From Pachyseris speciosa (Eukaryota; Cnidaria; Anthozoa; Scleractinia; Pachyseridae), in NCBI GenBank assembly GCA_016490735.1, contig JAEMWC010000235.1, positions 462,501-526,500 on the forward strand: 64,000 bases of DNA, written 5' to 3'. Shown here one piece after another: positions 11,170-23,395 of this stretch (positions within the stretch are counted from its first letter, which is position 1; each line of letters begins with the position of its first letter). The notes under the pieces are model-generated. The model was not told where the DNA came from and did no database searches. It worked only from the letters and a program-made list of their open reading frames with translations. A program made the translations under genes and the position numbers.

Positions 11170-14100
11170 ATGAACAGCTATACACTTCTTGTGGTAGCTT
11201 ATATTTACACCGTACACTTCACAAACGGTGTAAAAAAGATAGTCAACCGACATGAACTTGGTAAGTCAGGCCATTGATTAAGACGACATTAGCCTTCAAG
11301 ACAGATAATTTCTTTTATTACACGATTATGTAGATATTCCAGCTTTGGCTCCAGAGCTAACATCATTTTACTTAATATTCCATCAAATTGTTCCCAGACG
11401 AATTTCAGGAAAGGTTACCAAGTTGGAATAAAAGAAAAGGTTATAAACTTCAAAGCTTTAGTTTATTGGTATCTTTTTATGCGTCTAAATCTACTTTCCT
11501 CTGGCAACTGTTGTATCGTCTTCAAAAATGCCAATAGAGTCGATGAATATGGGTTGGGGGTGGGTTGCTTGAACATAAGAGGATATTCGTAGGTTCGATT
11601 TCCGCCGCTTACTTACTTACTTTAACATATTCTCACCCACAGATGCGTCTTGTTCCTTAAAATTCATCAAGCATGGTTGCTATAAAGACAAGAGTAAGCC
11701 CTCATTGAGGGCTATGAGAGAGCTTCTGTTGCAAGATCGTTACAAGGGGAAGGCATTTAGTGGCCAAAAGATAGACTGGAATAACTGGGATACCTACCTT
11801 CCTGAGTAAGAGTTGTTTTTCCGAGCATATTGATCATCACTAACTCATATTTCTAACAACAAGCAGTTCTTTTTTAGCAACGAGCACATCTGATGATATT
11901 GATATGTAAATTTGCGCACTTAAGCAGTAGTGAAAATGAAGCCTGAGAAAAGAAAGAGTGAAAGAATGAATATGTGAATGATCATCGCAGCTATGAACAC
12001 TACTTAAGCAGTAGTGAAAAAAATCAGGCTTGTACGGGATTCGAACCCACCACCTCTGCGATACCGGTGCAGAACTCTAGCAACTGAGCTAACAATTCAA
12101 CTGGAGCTGGTCATTTAGTTTGTTGTGATATACCCATGAGTGATTAATATGTGAGAATGAATGTATGAAAATCATATTTCGTGGTTTCGAATCCCATACA
12201 AGCCTGAATTTATTCAGACTTTATTTTCAATACTGCTCAAGTAGTTTTCATAACCGCATAATCACATATTCATTCTTTAATCCGCAGTTCAAATATTCAA
12301 ATATTCATTCTCTTATATTCATCACTCACGGATTTATTACGAACCAACTAAACGTCCAGCTCCCAGCTGGCTTGTTAGCTCAGTTGGTAGAGCGCTGCAC
12401 CAGTATCGCAGTTGTCGTTCCTGAAACCTCGTACAAGCCTGATATTTTTCAGGCTTTAATTTGGATACTGCTTAAGTAGTGTTCATTGGCCGCAATGATC
12501 ATTGACATAATTTTTAATGCTTATAGTGCTTAATTCTTACTTGAAATATTACTGATTTATCAATGTGAAAGTTTTTTTTAGATAAGCATTTATAACAAGA
12601 GAATTAATAGAGTTTTCTCATACTTAATAATTTTTGCAATATTTTGTTGTTTTGTAAATATTGGATTTATTGTAAATAAAATTATTATTAGGAACCTAGA
12701 TGTTAAGGACAAGGATATAAAAATAGAGAAGGGTCAAGCAGGCTTCCCTGGACTCAACAGCTATAGATATTTTATTACTGAAATTTTTGAATTTTAGAGG
12801 CCGATAGCTTATTTTATTGAATTGAAATGTTTTCAATTCGATCTGAATTGATTGTTTTTTTTTTAATCTACTCCTTCTAAGTTTGACTGAGTGCTTTTTA
12901 AATCGACAGGAATTGTAAATCAGTGTTTTTTTTTGTAATACTTATAGAATGAGATGTTCTATTAAGACATGTAACTGTAATTTACTGGTTTTTTGCCTAA
13001 TGTAATTGTAGGAGGTTGTTTCCTTTTTAAAGCTTTTTTCTTTGTGGAAGATGTAATTTTTATTTGAGAGTAATTAATTAACTGTCACGATATTATTATT
13101 ATTATTATTGTTGTTGTTATTATTATTATTGTTGTTGTTGTTGTTGTTATTATTATTGTATCCTTTCACTAACATTTGTTTACTTTCCCTCCAGTCTGGT
13201 GTGTCGCTGTGCGAAAGCAGCTAGTAACAAAGGATATGTCTTTTTTGGGATTCAGTATTTTGGTGAATGTTGGAGCAGCGCAGATGCGGCAGACCGTTTT
13301 CATATGTACGGTCCAAGCGAAAAATGTATCAACACCTTGTTTGAGTCTTGTTATGACCAGGAAAGCAGCGAGACGTGCGCTGGGAATAACTTTGAAAATT
13401 ATGTGTATGAAATCGTGTCAGGTAGGTCAACAAAAGTAGGATGGCTATAATTATATTTGTATCATAAATTAAGCAAAAGCACAGGAGAGAGCTGATCGAT
13501 GAGCGGCAAAATGCTTGTCTTTCACTAAGGTTTTTCTTTTTTCATTAATTATTATTTAATATATATATACAGTTTTAAAAATACTCTTATTAAAGTGCAT
13601 ATGAAGCAAAATTTTTCATTAGCTTGTTCGAAAGAGCTTTCAAAATGATTAAGAACGGCGTTTATTTTATTGTGATAGCACTCTTGGTTGCCGAGTTATT
13701 CAAGATTTTGATTTATGCAAATTAGAGGACTTGTGACGTCACAAGGTGGACACATAATGAAGTAAAATCACAAAATATGGAATATCTGTGCAAATACTAA
13801 GTCTACAGGGTTGAAATTTTGCAGGGTTGATGTGCTGCCAGAACTACACATTATGATAGTGGTTATGATGTCACCATAGCAACATACTTGTTACCAGACC
13901 TCTACCTTCCCAAATGAGAAATGCCTTATTTATTGCTCCAGAGTCTGACACACTTTCTTATACTTGTGCTGTGTAATGTCCATATTTGCTTGCACCCACT
14001 GAATGAACATCAAGCACTTCTTGGGGAGGGAAACTCTGATTTTATCCTTTGGAAAGGTAGAGGTCTGGTAACGATTATGTTGCTATGGTGACGTCATCAC

Positions 14101-14534
14101 CACTATCACAATGTGTAGTTCTGGCAGCACATCAACCCTGCAAAGTTTCAACCCTGTAGACTTAGTATTTGCACAGATATTCCATATTTTGTGATTTTAC
14201 TTCATTTTGTGTCCACCTTGTGACGTCACAAGTCCTCTAATTTGCATAAATCAAAATCTTGAATAACTCGGCAACCAAGAGTGCTATCACAATAAAATAA
14301 ACGCCGTTCTCCATCATTTTGAAAGCTCTTTCGAACAAGCTAATGAAAAATATCGCTTCATATGCACTTAAATAATAACGATATTATTATTATTATTATT
14401 ATGATTATTATTAAAATTGATAATATAATTATTTTGATTATTATGAAATTATTGATATAATATTAAATCTATCTCTCTTGTTAGAATTTCCAGCCGGAAG
14501 TGGCGTAGGACCTCCAATAAATCCAGATGAATAA
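11170..14534 (+). CDS. Secreted cysteine-rich protein, 4 exons, 176 aa, complete
   Basis: Exons 11170-11260, 11643-11805, 13195-13421 and 14485-14534 join with matching phases (1, 2, 1) and GT-AG borders, ending at TAA 14532-14534. Residues 1 to about 20 are a hydrophobic signal peptide (MNSYTLLVVAYIYTVHF). The mature part has eight cysteines in the order C-x8-C, then CRC, GECW, KC, SC and TC, and a conserved-looking WNNWDTYLPD segment before VCRCA. The even cysteine count suggests four disulfides. I recall similar secreted proteins across corals and anemones but know no function for them, so none is given. Intron 2 holds SINEs; intron 3 holds a 780-bp palindromic MITE. Exon structure is read directly; secretion is inferred. 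Confidence 0.85.
11925..12135 (-). repeat. tRNA-derived SINE, minus orientation
   Basis: On the minus strand, TTAGCTCAGTTGCTAGAG (A box) is followed by GTGGGTTCGAATCCC (B box). Then come the family body CAGGCTTGTAC...TTCACTACTGCTTAAGTAG and GTTCATAGCTGCGATGATCA. It lies in intron 2 of the cysteine-rich gene. Mismatches in the anticodon arm argue against a working tRNA. Confidence 0.75.
12165..12500 (+). repeat. Two tRNA-derived SINE copies, plus orientation
   Basis: A partial copy (about 12175-12340) begins within the B box, GGTTTCGAATCCC. A second copy (about 12368-12500) has the A box TTAGCTCAGTTGGTAGAG, a decayed B box, and the body ending GTTCATTGGCCGCAATGATC. With the copy at 11925-12135 they form an imperfect palindrome of about 570 bp. 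Confidence 0.7.
13090..13160. repeat. (TTA)n/(TTG)n microsatellite
   Basis: Simple trinucleotide repeats alternating between TTA and TTG, ending 35 bp upstream of the exon 3 acceptor of the cysteine-rich gene. Confidence 0.9.
13592..14371. repeat. 780-bp palindromic MITE in intron 3
   Basis: Arms of about 320 bp (13592-13912 and 14051-14371) are close to identical when inverted; the spacer is about 138 bp. Ends read AAGTGCATATGAAGC inward on both sides, flanked by TTA/TAA. The arms carry TGACGTCA palindromes. No open frame supports a transposase. Confidence 0.9.
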
Positions 14535-14731
14535 TGACAGTACCTCAGTTGTGTTGATATCGCTGATGTCTGACCGGGATTTTAGTTTACGCGATAAAAA
14601 TCGTAAATTAAAGTCTTGCTTCTTTTACGGCTTTGCTGGGAACTGCTTTAGCCAGAGTAGCGTTATGACAGTTGTCATAGATGGGGAACAACGCGAGGGG
14701 AGTTCATATAGTTTCATATCTAAAACAAACC

Positions 14732-14946
14732 AGGGCTCGGTTGTTCGAAAGCCGATATTAATTAACGTAATCCAGTATTAGCGTAAACTTTTGGTTGCAG
14801 TTTTCAACTTTTGGATGAAAGTTTCTTTAGCTCAGTGCTTTTCTTGCTTTTCAGGATTATCGCCCTCTAATCTAAATTTTGAAGAATATCAGCGTTGAAC
14901 AATGTTTATGGATTGAGAAATAATCGGCTTTCGAACAACCGGGCCC
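14732..14946. repeat. MITE copy A, downstream of the cysteine-rich gene
   Basis: Terminal inverted repeats CGGTTGTTCGAAAGCCGAT and complement. The same family recurs at 58335-58576. The copy starts about 200 bp after the stop codon and may lie within the 3' UTR. Confidence 0.8.
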
Positions 14947-14949
14947 AGG

Positions 14950-16870
14950 ATTATAACTTATGACTTTTTCCTGAAGTTGTTTTTTAGTTTAAAGTACCCG
15001 CATATCACTCCTATGTTGTAAGTAAGTAACTATAAACAAGAAGGCAATTTTGAAATAATTTCTTAAAAGTTATTTAGTAATACTGTGTGAAAAGTGAATC
15101 TCTAACTTGTTCCCAGACACTTCCTGAAGGTAGCTCGCATTTCTACAAGGAGCTCTACCCCCGTTTAAGCCATCTAAAAATGTGATTTCAACTCTTGATG
15201 TAGATGTCATACATAGCCTGCAAATAAAAATGCCTGTCGTCCCTCGTCGATCCAGGCGTTTGAGGGCGCCCTCAGACGCTGCATTTCCTTGTTGGTGAGT
15301 TCCCTCATGATCGAGGTTCAGGGTCATGATATAAGGAGATTATCCCGCTCGTTTTATTCTCTGCCTACGTTAAAGCAATTCAATATCAAACTTTTTGAAG
15401 GCGCCAAAAAGGCACCAACTTTCGACCGACAGAAATACAACGCTAAGGTATGAATAAAGTGATTTTGGAGCAGCGCTTCAACTTTAACAGTTACAGATAA
15501 GAATGATAACGTACTAGTGCGTGAGCAAGATAAGCCGACGTTGTGGGGGGTAACCCCATGCGTCGGGACCTGAGAGATCATCAGAAAACGAGGAACCTTG
15601 GCGGGAACTGGTGTCGAATTCTTGATTTATTTACCAAACCTAAACATAACACTGAGCTAAGTTGTGCATTAGATGAGCAAGATGCTGTTCATATTGTTCA
15701 TTCACTTAATCAACAACATTTCGCCTTAGAGTCAAGAGTTCCCAACAAACTGAAGGTTAATGAAATTTACTTCGGCCGACTACATATCTTACACCATTTA
15801 CTAGGGGATGGGGTTGCGGGGCTTTGATAAATGAGCTGAGCAGGGGACCCAACAACGATTTTTCGAATGGAATTTGGGAGCTTTAATTTTTTCGTACAGT
15901 GTAGAAATTGCAGGGTGTTTAAATGTCATCCTAAATTTTGTTCATTCGAGTAAAAGCATCCCAGTCTACCAGAAACTCTGCCAATGCCAAGTGTTGCATT
16001 GAGAGAGAGCATAATAAATTAAATAGCTTGGGAAAATTAAAGTGCTTTTGCGTCTTTGTTTGTGTTAGACTGAAAAAATTAGCATAATAATGTTTCTGCA
16101 TAGCGAGTGAGATAACGCAACATGTTTCTATTTGGGCCGGAGGAGTTAGTGTTCCACAGGAAGGACTGTAAATTTTAATCACTACAATCCATGGAGCATT
16201 TGGTTGCCAGGTAGGTGAATATCATTGAACACTAAAACTGTATTCTTTTTTGCAAAGGAATTCAGGAATTCAGTGACTTGATTGATATACTTTAGATGTT
16301 AAACCCCCGAAAGTAAATAAAGTCCTTGAGTTTGTTAAGCTTTAACTATGCCTTATTAAACTCCAAGTTAAATGACAAATACTGGGGTGGTTAAAACATT
16401 CCTGCATAACAAACTCAAATCCTGCCCTGGAGTTTGGACCACTGCTGTGCGTCAGGGCGGAATTAAGTCCGGCGAACTCTCAACTTCTCGACTCTCGGAT
16501 TCATTGGTTTGTCTTTTTGGAAGAGTTCAGGCTTTGCAAAGAGGTAATAGTTTTCACATTTGCCGATATATATGTTTTAAAAAATCAAAGTCTGAGGCTG
16601 AGCTGAGGCTTTTGAAAGTTGGACAGTATCTGCTTTGAGATTTTAATTTACTCTTGAAATCTTGTTCAAGGCTTATTGCTGACTTTTAGTTTTCGGAAGA
16701 TTGGTTTTGATCGTTTAGTGCTGAGACGAGGGCTTTGACATGAAAAGAATGACATTAACCTCTAGCCTCGTTGCAGTCAAACTCCGTTCTTTTTTTTTAC
16801 GCCAAGATGGAGTTTCAAATGACCCTGAAATTATATAGTTACGAAAACATTATACCCAAAGGGGCTTGCT
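14950..16870. other. Intergenic, nothing assigned
   Basis: Several open frames of 75-94 codons occur but overlap on both strands and show no domain. A short stretch at about 15364-15443 followed by AAG|GTATGA could be an exon, but no partner exon was found. Confidence 0.35.
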
Positions 16871-17128
16871 CTTAAACTACAATCACGGTCACAATTGTTG
16901 AAACACTTGCTCTCTATTTCCCCTTCTTCCCCTTCAATGTTGATTTCCTGGAGGTCAGATTCATAGCAAACCTGTGAAATGAACATTCATCGACAAAATC
17001 AACATTGGAGGGGGAGAGGGGGGGGGGGGGGGAGAGGGGAAGGGAGTAGGTTGGGTTCGATGTGGACGTGAAATGTGACGCTTTTGTCGAGTGTTACAAG
17101 TTATTGTGACCGTGATTGTAGCTCATAA
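16871..17128. repeat. MITE with 21-bp inverted ends and a G-rich core
   Basis: CTACAATCACGGTCACAAT opens the left end and its exact complement closes the right. The middle contains a G/A-rich tract with a run of about 15 G (about 17008-17045). Confidence 0.7.
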
Positions 17129-17129
17129 G

Positions 17130-18403
17130 AATTTTTTTTGGTATATTTTCAAGGTTAACTGAACTGAATTTTTTATTGGTACCTTCTAAGTGTAAACCAT
17201 TTTTACTAAAACATTAATGAATGAATCTTCCAAAGTAACACTCAGTACACCGAAGCAAAAATTTGAAACAAACTGTATGCTATACAGTATATCAACCTTA
17301 ACTTTACCAATACGATTTTCGCTCAACATATATAGTCACAGCTGGAACCGGGCATAAATATTCGTGTGATTATTTAGGCAAAGTAATCATCCATGGTAAA
17401 TTATGAACTCTCTTTTGAAAGAAATTAGTTATGTTATGCACAAAACCTGTTTTTAGAGCATTTTTCCGGCACATAACCAACGGCAGGCAACGCTTCAAGA
17501 GAAATTCAATTGTAGAGACTTCGATTTTGTTGAAAATGGTAAAGCTGGAATGGCACTTTAATTTTGACTGATGTAGATTTTTCGTGTCAAAAGTCCGTTT
17601 ACTTAAGTCGGGGCTTTAAAATGTTGACATTTCGAATCCTACTTGGAATAGATTAACAAAACGACTGATCTTTAAAGTTTAAATGCTATGCTTTAATTAA
17701 ATAATTTCTCGATCTAAACTGTTATTCACCTGTGGTAGTAAAAAGCAAAGGGGGTTTCGTGTATTTGTTGTTGCCCAACGCATACTTCAGTAAGTTATCA
17801 GTTGTGCATGTTTTGTGGCTAGTACAATTTTTGAATTCTTCAACAAACTGATTAAAATTTTGGTTTGAATTGCATAATAAACAGCAGATCAACAAAGCAT
17901 CGGCAACGTTTGATGAGTTGAGAGTGAAAACGCGAGAAAGAAGTGTTCAAGACGTTTTTTATCATAGCTTATCTGAGCTGCTCAGTATATCATTCTATGT
18001 TATTAGCCTAATTATTAGCCTAACTATATTATTAGCCTAATTGCACTAAAATGATCAAGGAATACATTCAAGCGACATGTTTTTAATTTCTTAATACATT
18101 TTATTTTACATATCTTTCTTTGTTTTTTGGAATAGGAGTTCATAGCTGGATCGACGAGTAATCATTAAGGGTTGGCCGTAATATCTCCCCAGAAAGTGGA
18201 TTTGAAGCCTGTGCGACAAGAGGGTTGCAATACACTCTCTCCATTCAGCTAAAAATTTCGGTTGATTATCGGCTTAGCGTGTTGATGCAGGTTGCATACA
18301 GACAATTAAAGGGAGGGTATTATTCTCCACTTCATGCAGACCAGTGAATCTTTATTTCGTTTACGTTTCTTCTTCTCCTCCTTCTTCTTCTTGTCGTTTT
18401 TAG
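17130..18403. other. Region upstream of the small secreted gene
   Basis: No gene is recognised. TTGTCGTTTTTAG ending at 18403 is a possible acceptor for a 5' UTR exon leading into the ATG at 18411. Confidence 0.3.
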
Positions 18404-18410
18404 AATCACC

Positions 18411-19795
18411 ATGCGCACGCCACTGTTTTGTTTTCTGCTCCTTCTTTGCGCCTTGGTGATGGAAGCTAAATCTATTTCGTGGAGGAAAGGTAAAAGTAAT
18501 TAACGCATACTCATGTAAAGCGGAAATGTTTTTAATGAAACGTTTTTTTGTATGCGGCAATTCAGGTATATTTCATCACAGTGAAGTAATATGATAATTG
18601 CAATGGACAGTATTCTGTGGATACTAAACTACGAACGAAGTTAGCGGGAAAAGACTGAAAATGGAAAAATGGGTAGAATGTGACGGCCTTGTGTGGTCTA
18701 TCTTTTGGTGACAGAATAGGTATGAAATATTGCAATAGAACAAAATCACACGAGCGTTTTTCAACCAATCGCCCTCCTTGTACCATGGTGAGGGCTTAGG
18801 CCTGCAAGGACGTCCAAGGTTTAAAAGCATTCGTGTACCCCGTGATCTCACGGTTGTATGGCGTCAGAAGTGGGATACAAACTCACACGTCCATTTAAGC
18901 TAATATTGCTGGGATATCTGTTTTACGACATACTTTACCACAACTAGGAGGAAATTCAAAGATGGCTACAATGAGAAAATCAAAGCATCTTCAAAATGTG
19001 GCTAGAGAGCTAGAAGGGTACATTACGTCATATGTCGCAGGTAGAAAACCAAAAAGATTACCGAAAACTGCGATATCCTGAGCTATCCGGGCAGTTAATT
19101 AATAATTTGTTACTGACCTTATATGTTCTTTTTATGAGTAGATAAAACTGATATCAGGGATCTCGAGGAAACGCTTGAGGATCTTAGGAAAACAGGTAAG
19201 CGTTAGAAGTTCAGTACACCTATGATGGGTCAAACCAGGGGGGGATCCAGAAAATGGCGAAAGAGGAGGCCGAAGAAGTAAAAAAACCGCTAATGCACAA
19301 TACCACTTAAAAGTCGGTTGGTTACAGAAGCTTTTAAAAACTACGAGCGGCTCCCTCGGCCCCACCCCTAAATCCACCACTGCAATTGAGAATTTTATTG
19401 CGAACATTATTTAATCTTATATTCTTCATATTATCTTTTCTAGAAACCACTTTCGATGGGAGCAAAAAGAAAGACAATATCAAGAAGACTTTAAAGGCTC
19501 TCACTGAGGAAGGTATGAACGAAAATTACGTCAAAGAAGAAACTAGATTAATTTAGCAAATAGTTCATGAATGACTTGTATATAATCAGCCTTGGACGTT
19601 AAAAAAATTTTAAAACAAAAATCGTTAGCGGAAAAATGGTAAAGTTAGCCTTTTCTACCTTTTGCGGTTGTAGAATAAAATGAATTTTATCAGTAAATAG
19701 GGAATGAAATCTTACTTGCCGATTTTCCCTTTTATCGCGTTTCAGAATCTGACCCTGCCAGTGGTAACGGAGAAGTCAACCCTGAAGACTACTAG
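18411..19795 (+). CDS. Small secreted Lys/Glu-rich protein, 5 exons, 114 aa, complete
   Basis: Exons 18411-18489, 18948-19040, 19142-19195, 19444-19512 and 19746-19795 join into one frame ending at TAG 19793-19795. Every intron is GT-AG and every junction is phase 1, so each internal exon is a symmetric cassette that can be skipped without a frameshift. Residues 1-20 (MRTPLFCFLLLLCALVMEAK) are a clear signal peptide. The mature chain of about 94 aa has no cysteine. It is basic and helical-looking at first (exon 2), alternates acidic and basic in exons 3-4, and ends in an acidic Ser/Gly/Asn/Pro tail. No domain is recognised and I assign no function. Exon reading is direct; existence as a gene is inferred from five consistent splice pairs plus a signal peptide. 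Confidence 0.75.
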
Positions 19796-20100
19796 CAATA
19801 TTATGGCATACAATTTATACTTTAAAACAGTTTAATGTTTAGTATAAAGCAAAAAGTTGCCAACCTTTTTTTTGAAAACTAATATCTGAAATATCTTTAT
19901 TTTGGTGAATTATATGTTTCCGACCTATTTTGTCGACGCCATAAAGGATATTCTTTCTTTCTTATTTTAGACTTGTAGGTAAGAACGAAGTAAAACAATC
20001 TTAATGATGATCATCACAAATCACTCATACCATTGTAAAACGTCTTCAGGCGAGGTTTTGAGTGGCCACGAAGTTAAATTTCGCTCATGTACTACATATC

Positions 20101-20106
20101 AATAAA
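20101..20106 (+). promoter_or_regulatory. Poly(A) signal AATAAA, likely for the small secreted gene
   Basis: First canonical AATAAA about 305 nt after the TAG stop of the five-exon secreted gene. The intervening sequence shows no other coding feature. Confidence 0.5.
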
Positions 20107-20466
20107 TCACTACTTAGTCTTTACATGGTCTGTTTTAAAGTTGATTATAGCCATTGCGTGGATTAGAGGGCAGTTTTTGATACGGTTTAAGTGTCATTTT
20201 TCAGCGCGACGTTTCGATTTCAAGCTGACTTAACGGGGATTTGATTCTACGGAGTGGCCATTGCTTGACAATTTCGTTAAAATGGGAACTGAAACTGCAT
20301 TATAAAAGGCCTGCACTAGTAGGAAACTCTCTGCATATTTCTTTTCTTTCTTTCTATTTTTTCCTATCCCTTTTTGAAACATTTAACAAAGTAGCTTGGT
20401 ACTGGGTAGTGTAAAACAAAGTCTTAAATTGCCACCAAAAATGTCGTCAAGAATCGCTTTTGAATC

Positions 20467-20695
20467 AGGGGCCGGTCACTCGAAAGTCCGTAAAACGTAT
20501 GGGTTTATGTGCGAATTTGTCTCCAACAGAGGTTAAGTTTAGGTACATTTTGAAACCTTCGCAAGTTTTTTTAAACGCCTAGGGCTGGTTTGCGCTAAAA
20601 CCAATTACGCTAAACAGTGCAACATGTACACTGCTTAAAAGAAAGTGAGAAACTACTTTGATGGCCCGGAAAAGTGACTGTTAGAAACGGGCCCC
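20467..20695. repeat. MITE with GGGGCC ends
   Basis: Left end AGGGGCCGGTCACTCGAAAG; right end is the imperfect complement ending GGGCCCCT. About 229 bp, non-coding. Confidence 0.55.
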
Positions 20696-20976
20696 TATAC
20701 GTCAATAGGTGAGTCCTAAAATGGCGTTTAGTCGTGAGATACACTCTTTTCCATTTTTGTGCTTTTGACAGCGTTAATCCTTAAGTTTGACGGGCGGATT
20801 TTAATCATGGTAATCGTCTGGACCTCAAAGGAAACAGTTTGGCACGTATTTTGTAGGGTTCGGGCTTCATTATCGTAGATTTCAGTTTTCTGTATCGAAA
20901 GTTCCATCCACGAGAGGGGGCGGGAGGTACTGGGGCTAAGAAACGAAAAACCCACTGTGGGCTAAAGAGGGCTAAT

Positions 20977-22556
20977 TTATGATCAATTATATGCTTTTGT
21001 GGAGAAGCATCATATTTTATACAACTACCAATTTGGATTCAGAAAAGGATACTCCACTGAACAGGCTATTCTTGAAATTACAGATAACTTAAAGCTAGCT
21101 ATTGATAAAAGGCAGGTTACCTGTGGTTTATTTCTTGACTTGTCAAAGGCCTTTGATACAGTTAATCACAGAATTTTACTATCCAAACTCTATTTATATG
21201 GTATCCGTGGAGTCCCACATAGATGGTTTGAAAGCTATCTTCATAATCGCAAGCAGTATGTAAAGATTGAATCTACTAAATCTGACAATGAAAATATCAT
21301 ATGTGGAATACCACAAGGCTCAACTTTAGGACCACTCCCTTTTTTGCTGTATGTAAATGACTTACCAAATTGTACTGATAAACTTTCAGTTCGTAGTTTT
21401 GCTGATGATACTAACTTTTTCTTTTTTAGTGATAATTTACAGTACCTTGAGTCTGTTATGAATCATGAGCTTAAACTTATCTATAAGTATTGTGCTCTCA
21501 ATAAACTATCCATTAACTTTTCAAAGACTAACTATATGCTGGTATCATCACCAAGGTATCACCCTAGGATAAATATTGATAATGTAGAAGAAAAGGATCA
21601 TATTAAGTACTTAGGAGTCCATATTGATAAGCATCTCAATTGGCAACCACAGCTGCAACATATAAACAATAAAGTAGCCAAAAATACAGGTATTCTTGCC
21701 AAACTGAGACATTACCTTAACCTTCACATGCCGAAACAAATATATTATGCTTTGATTTATCCCTATCTAAGCTATGGCATTTTTGCCTGGGGTTGTGCCA
21801 GCAACAATCGATTGAATTGCCTTCGTATGAAGCTGAATAAATGTCTTCGATGCATTTTATTTTGCACATGCTAGGGAGAGTGCTGGCCCTTACTACAAAC
21901 TCTTAGGAATTCTCAAGCTGGACGGTATATATAAATTTAGAATGAGTTGCCTCACACATAAGATTAAAACTAGAACTGGTAGCATTCCAGATGTCTTCTC
22001 TGATATCCTGACTCCAGTAAATCATGTGCACAGCTATAATACACGATTTGCTAATAACCTGAATTTTTTAGGCCAAGAGTGTCAACCAATATGGGTAAAT
22101 CTACGTATAGATTCTCGAACCCTAAAATTTGGGAATCTATACCCCTCAGAATTAAAAGTCTGCCCTACAACACTTTTAAGAATGAGTATAAATGCTATCT
22201 TTTGTATAATCAAACATGATTTTGTTGTTGCTGCTGTTAATTAATTTGATTTTGCTGACTGTCTGCATTTCTTTCTTTTTTTTTTTTTTTTCTGAAAACA
22301 TAAATAGAACGTACATGTATGTAGTGTAACTTAACTGAATATTTAATGTCTTATGCTGCCATTTACTTGGCCATGGCGGTGTCCAACCAGAAAGCTTTCG
22401 CTACTTTGGGCACCGCTCACATATTAATTTATTTCTTAATGGCTTCATATTTTTTTATGCTTTATTATTGTCACTTCTGTAACTTATAAATTGTATTTAA
22501 ATGCCCTTTATAGTGTAAATAAATATCCGATTGATTGATTGATCGATTGATTGGAG
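20977..22556 (+). mobile_element. 5'-truncated CR1/L2-like LINE with reverse transcriptase
   Basis: The main frame, 20999-21874, encodes fingers and palm of a non-LTR reverse transcriptase: YQFGFRKGYST, then LFLDLSKAFDTVNH (first catalytic Asp), GIPQGSTLGPLPFLLYVNDL, and FADDTNFF (catalytic Asp pair). A one-base shift near 21865 moves the reading to AHARESAGPYYKLLG and the frame starting at 21942. A second shift reaches the true C-terminus near 22222 (LPYNTFKNEYKCYLLYNQT). The 3' UTR ends in a (GATT)n tail at about 22530-22555. The endonuclease and everything N-terminal to the fingers are missing, so it is a dead-on-arrival copy. The tail abuts the virus-like block. Confidence 0.88.
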
Positions 22557-22704
22557 GCTGGACCTGTCCCCCACTTTGTGCTCATTTAATTTGGAGTGTA
22601 AGAAACTCGCCGGAACTACAACGTGTGCTGGTGTATGCCGGGTAAATACTGGGGCTTTAAAATAAAAGAAACGAAAAAGCAAACACACAATAGGCGATTG
22701 GCTA

Positions 22705-23215
22705 TTAAAATTTTCGCCACCGTTTCGCCACTCTTCGTAAAACAATTTCTGCTTGCCCCGCGGACAGGTGAAAGTACACGCAATCGTGGTCCTCGATGGT
22801 GTCGTAGTCATCGAGGAGACGTTGGACCGTGGCACGAAGACCCTGGACCAAGGCACGAGACAATTTCTGTCGCGAGGTAGACTCCCACTTGACGCACGCG
22901 CATGTCGAACATCCGCTCGTGCACGCCCACCCTCGCGCTGCGACGATCCACCTCCGGTTGCAAGTCAAACATGAACCGGCCCGGGGCTGGTGCTGCTGCT
23001 GCTCCTCCACCTCGTTGCCCCTCTTCGACTCGGGAGGCGGCCTCGGCCAACAAGCGATCCTCCGAGGCACAGAAAAAAAACTACTCTATGAAAAAACCCT
23101 TTTGAGCGCGAACGCTGTGCATGTCCATGCCTTAACTTTGAACCTTTCTTGTTGAAGGGAAGTGTCAAAGTGAAGGGTTCTCGCGCCGGTCTAGAATGTA
23201 TAGCCGCTACGTGAC
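22705..23215 (-). pseudogene. Tandem module copy 1, perhaps a PolB N-terminal remnant
   Basis: Minus-strand frames contain FMFDLQPEVDRRSARVGVHE and MRVRQVGVYLATEIV, then after a frame change LLDDYDTIEDHDCVYFHLSA. A diverged second copy lies at 23290-23770. The DHD-VYF-LS segment recalls the N-terminal region of polymerase-like ORFs in invertebrate Polinton-type elements; this rests on memory and is weak. An upstream motif at 23189-23205 (CGG-TATA-ATTCTAGA on the minus strand) matches that of copy 2. The frame is broken; no intact product is expected. Confidence 0.35.
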
Positions 23216-23395
23216 CAATCACCGTCCCAGCTTTTGTAACGTGATACAACAAGGGAACCCCCATCAGCGTCCCTTTTATATAAACATGATTCAAGAAAGG
23301 GGTCCCCCCCCATCACCCCAATCACCGTCCCCTTTATTGTAATGTGACACAAGAAAGGGGGACCCCCAATCACCCCTATCAGCATTACGCGCGTG
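23215..23395. repeat. Tandem repeat, about three 55-65-bp units
   Basis: Units share ATCACCGTCCC, TTTATTGTAAYGTGA-CAAGAAAGG and GGACCCCCATCA. A fourth diverged unit may lie at about 23800-23850. It separates the two modules of the virus-like block. Confidence 0.7.

Noticed and set aside
15354..15581. Candidate exon at about 15364-15443 and its minus-strand frame
   Set aside because: One plausible donor but no acceptor or partner exon, and no domain.
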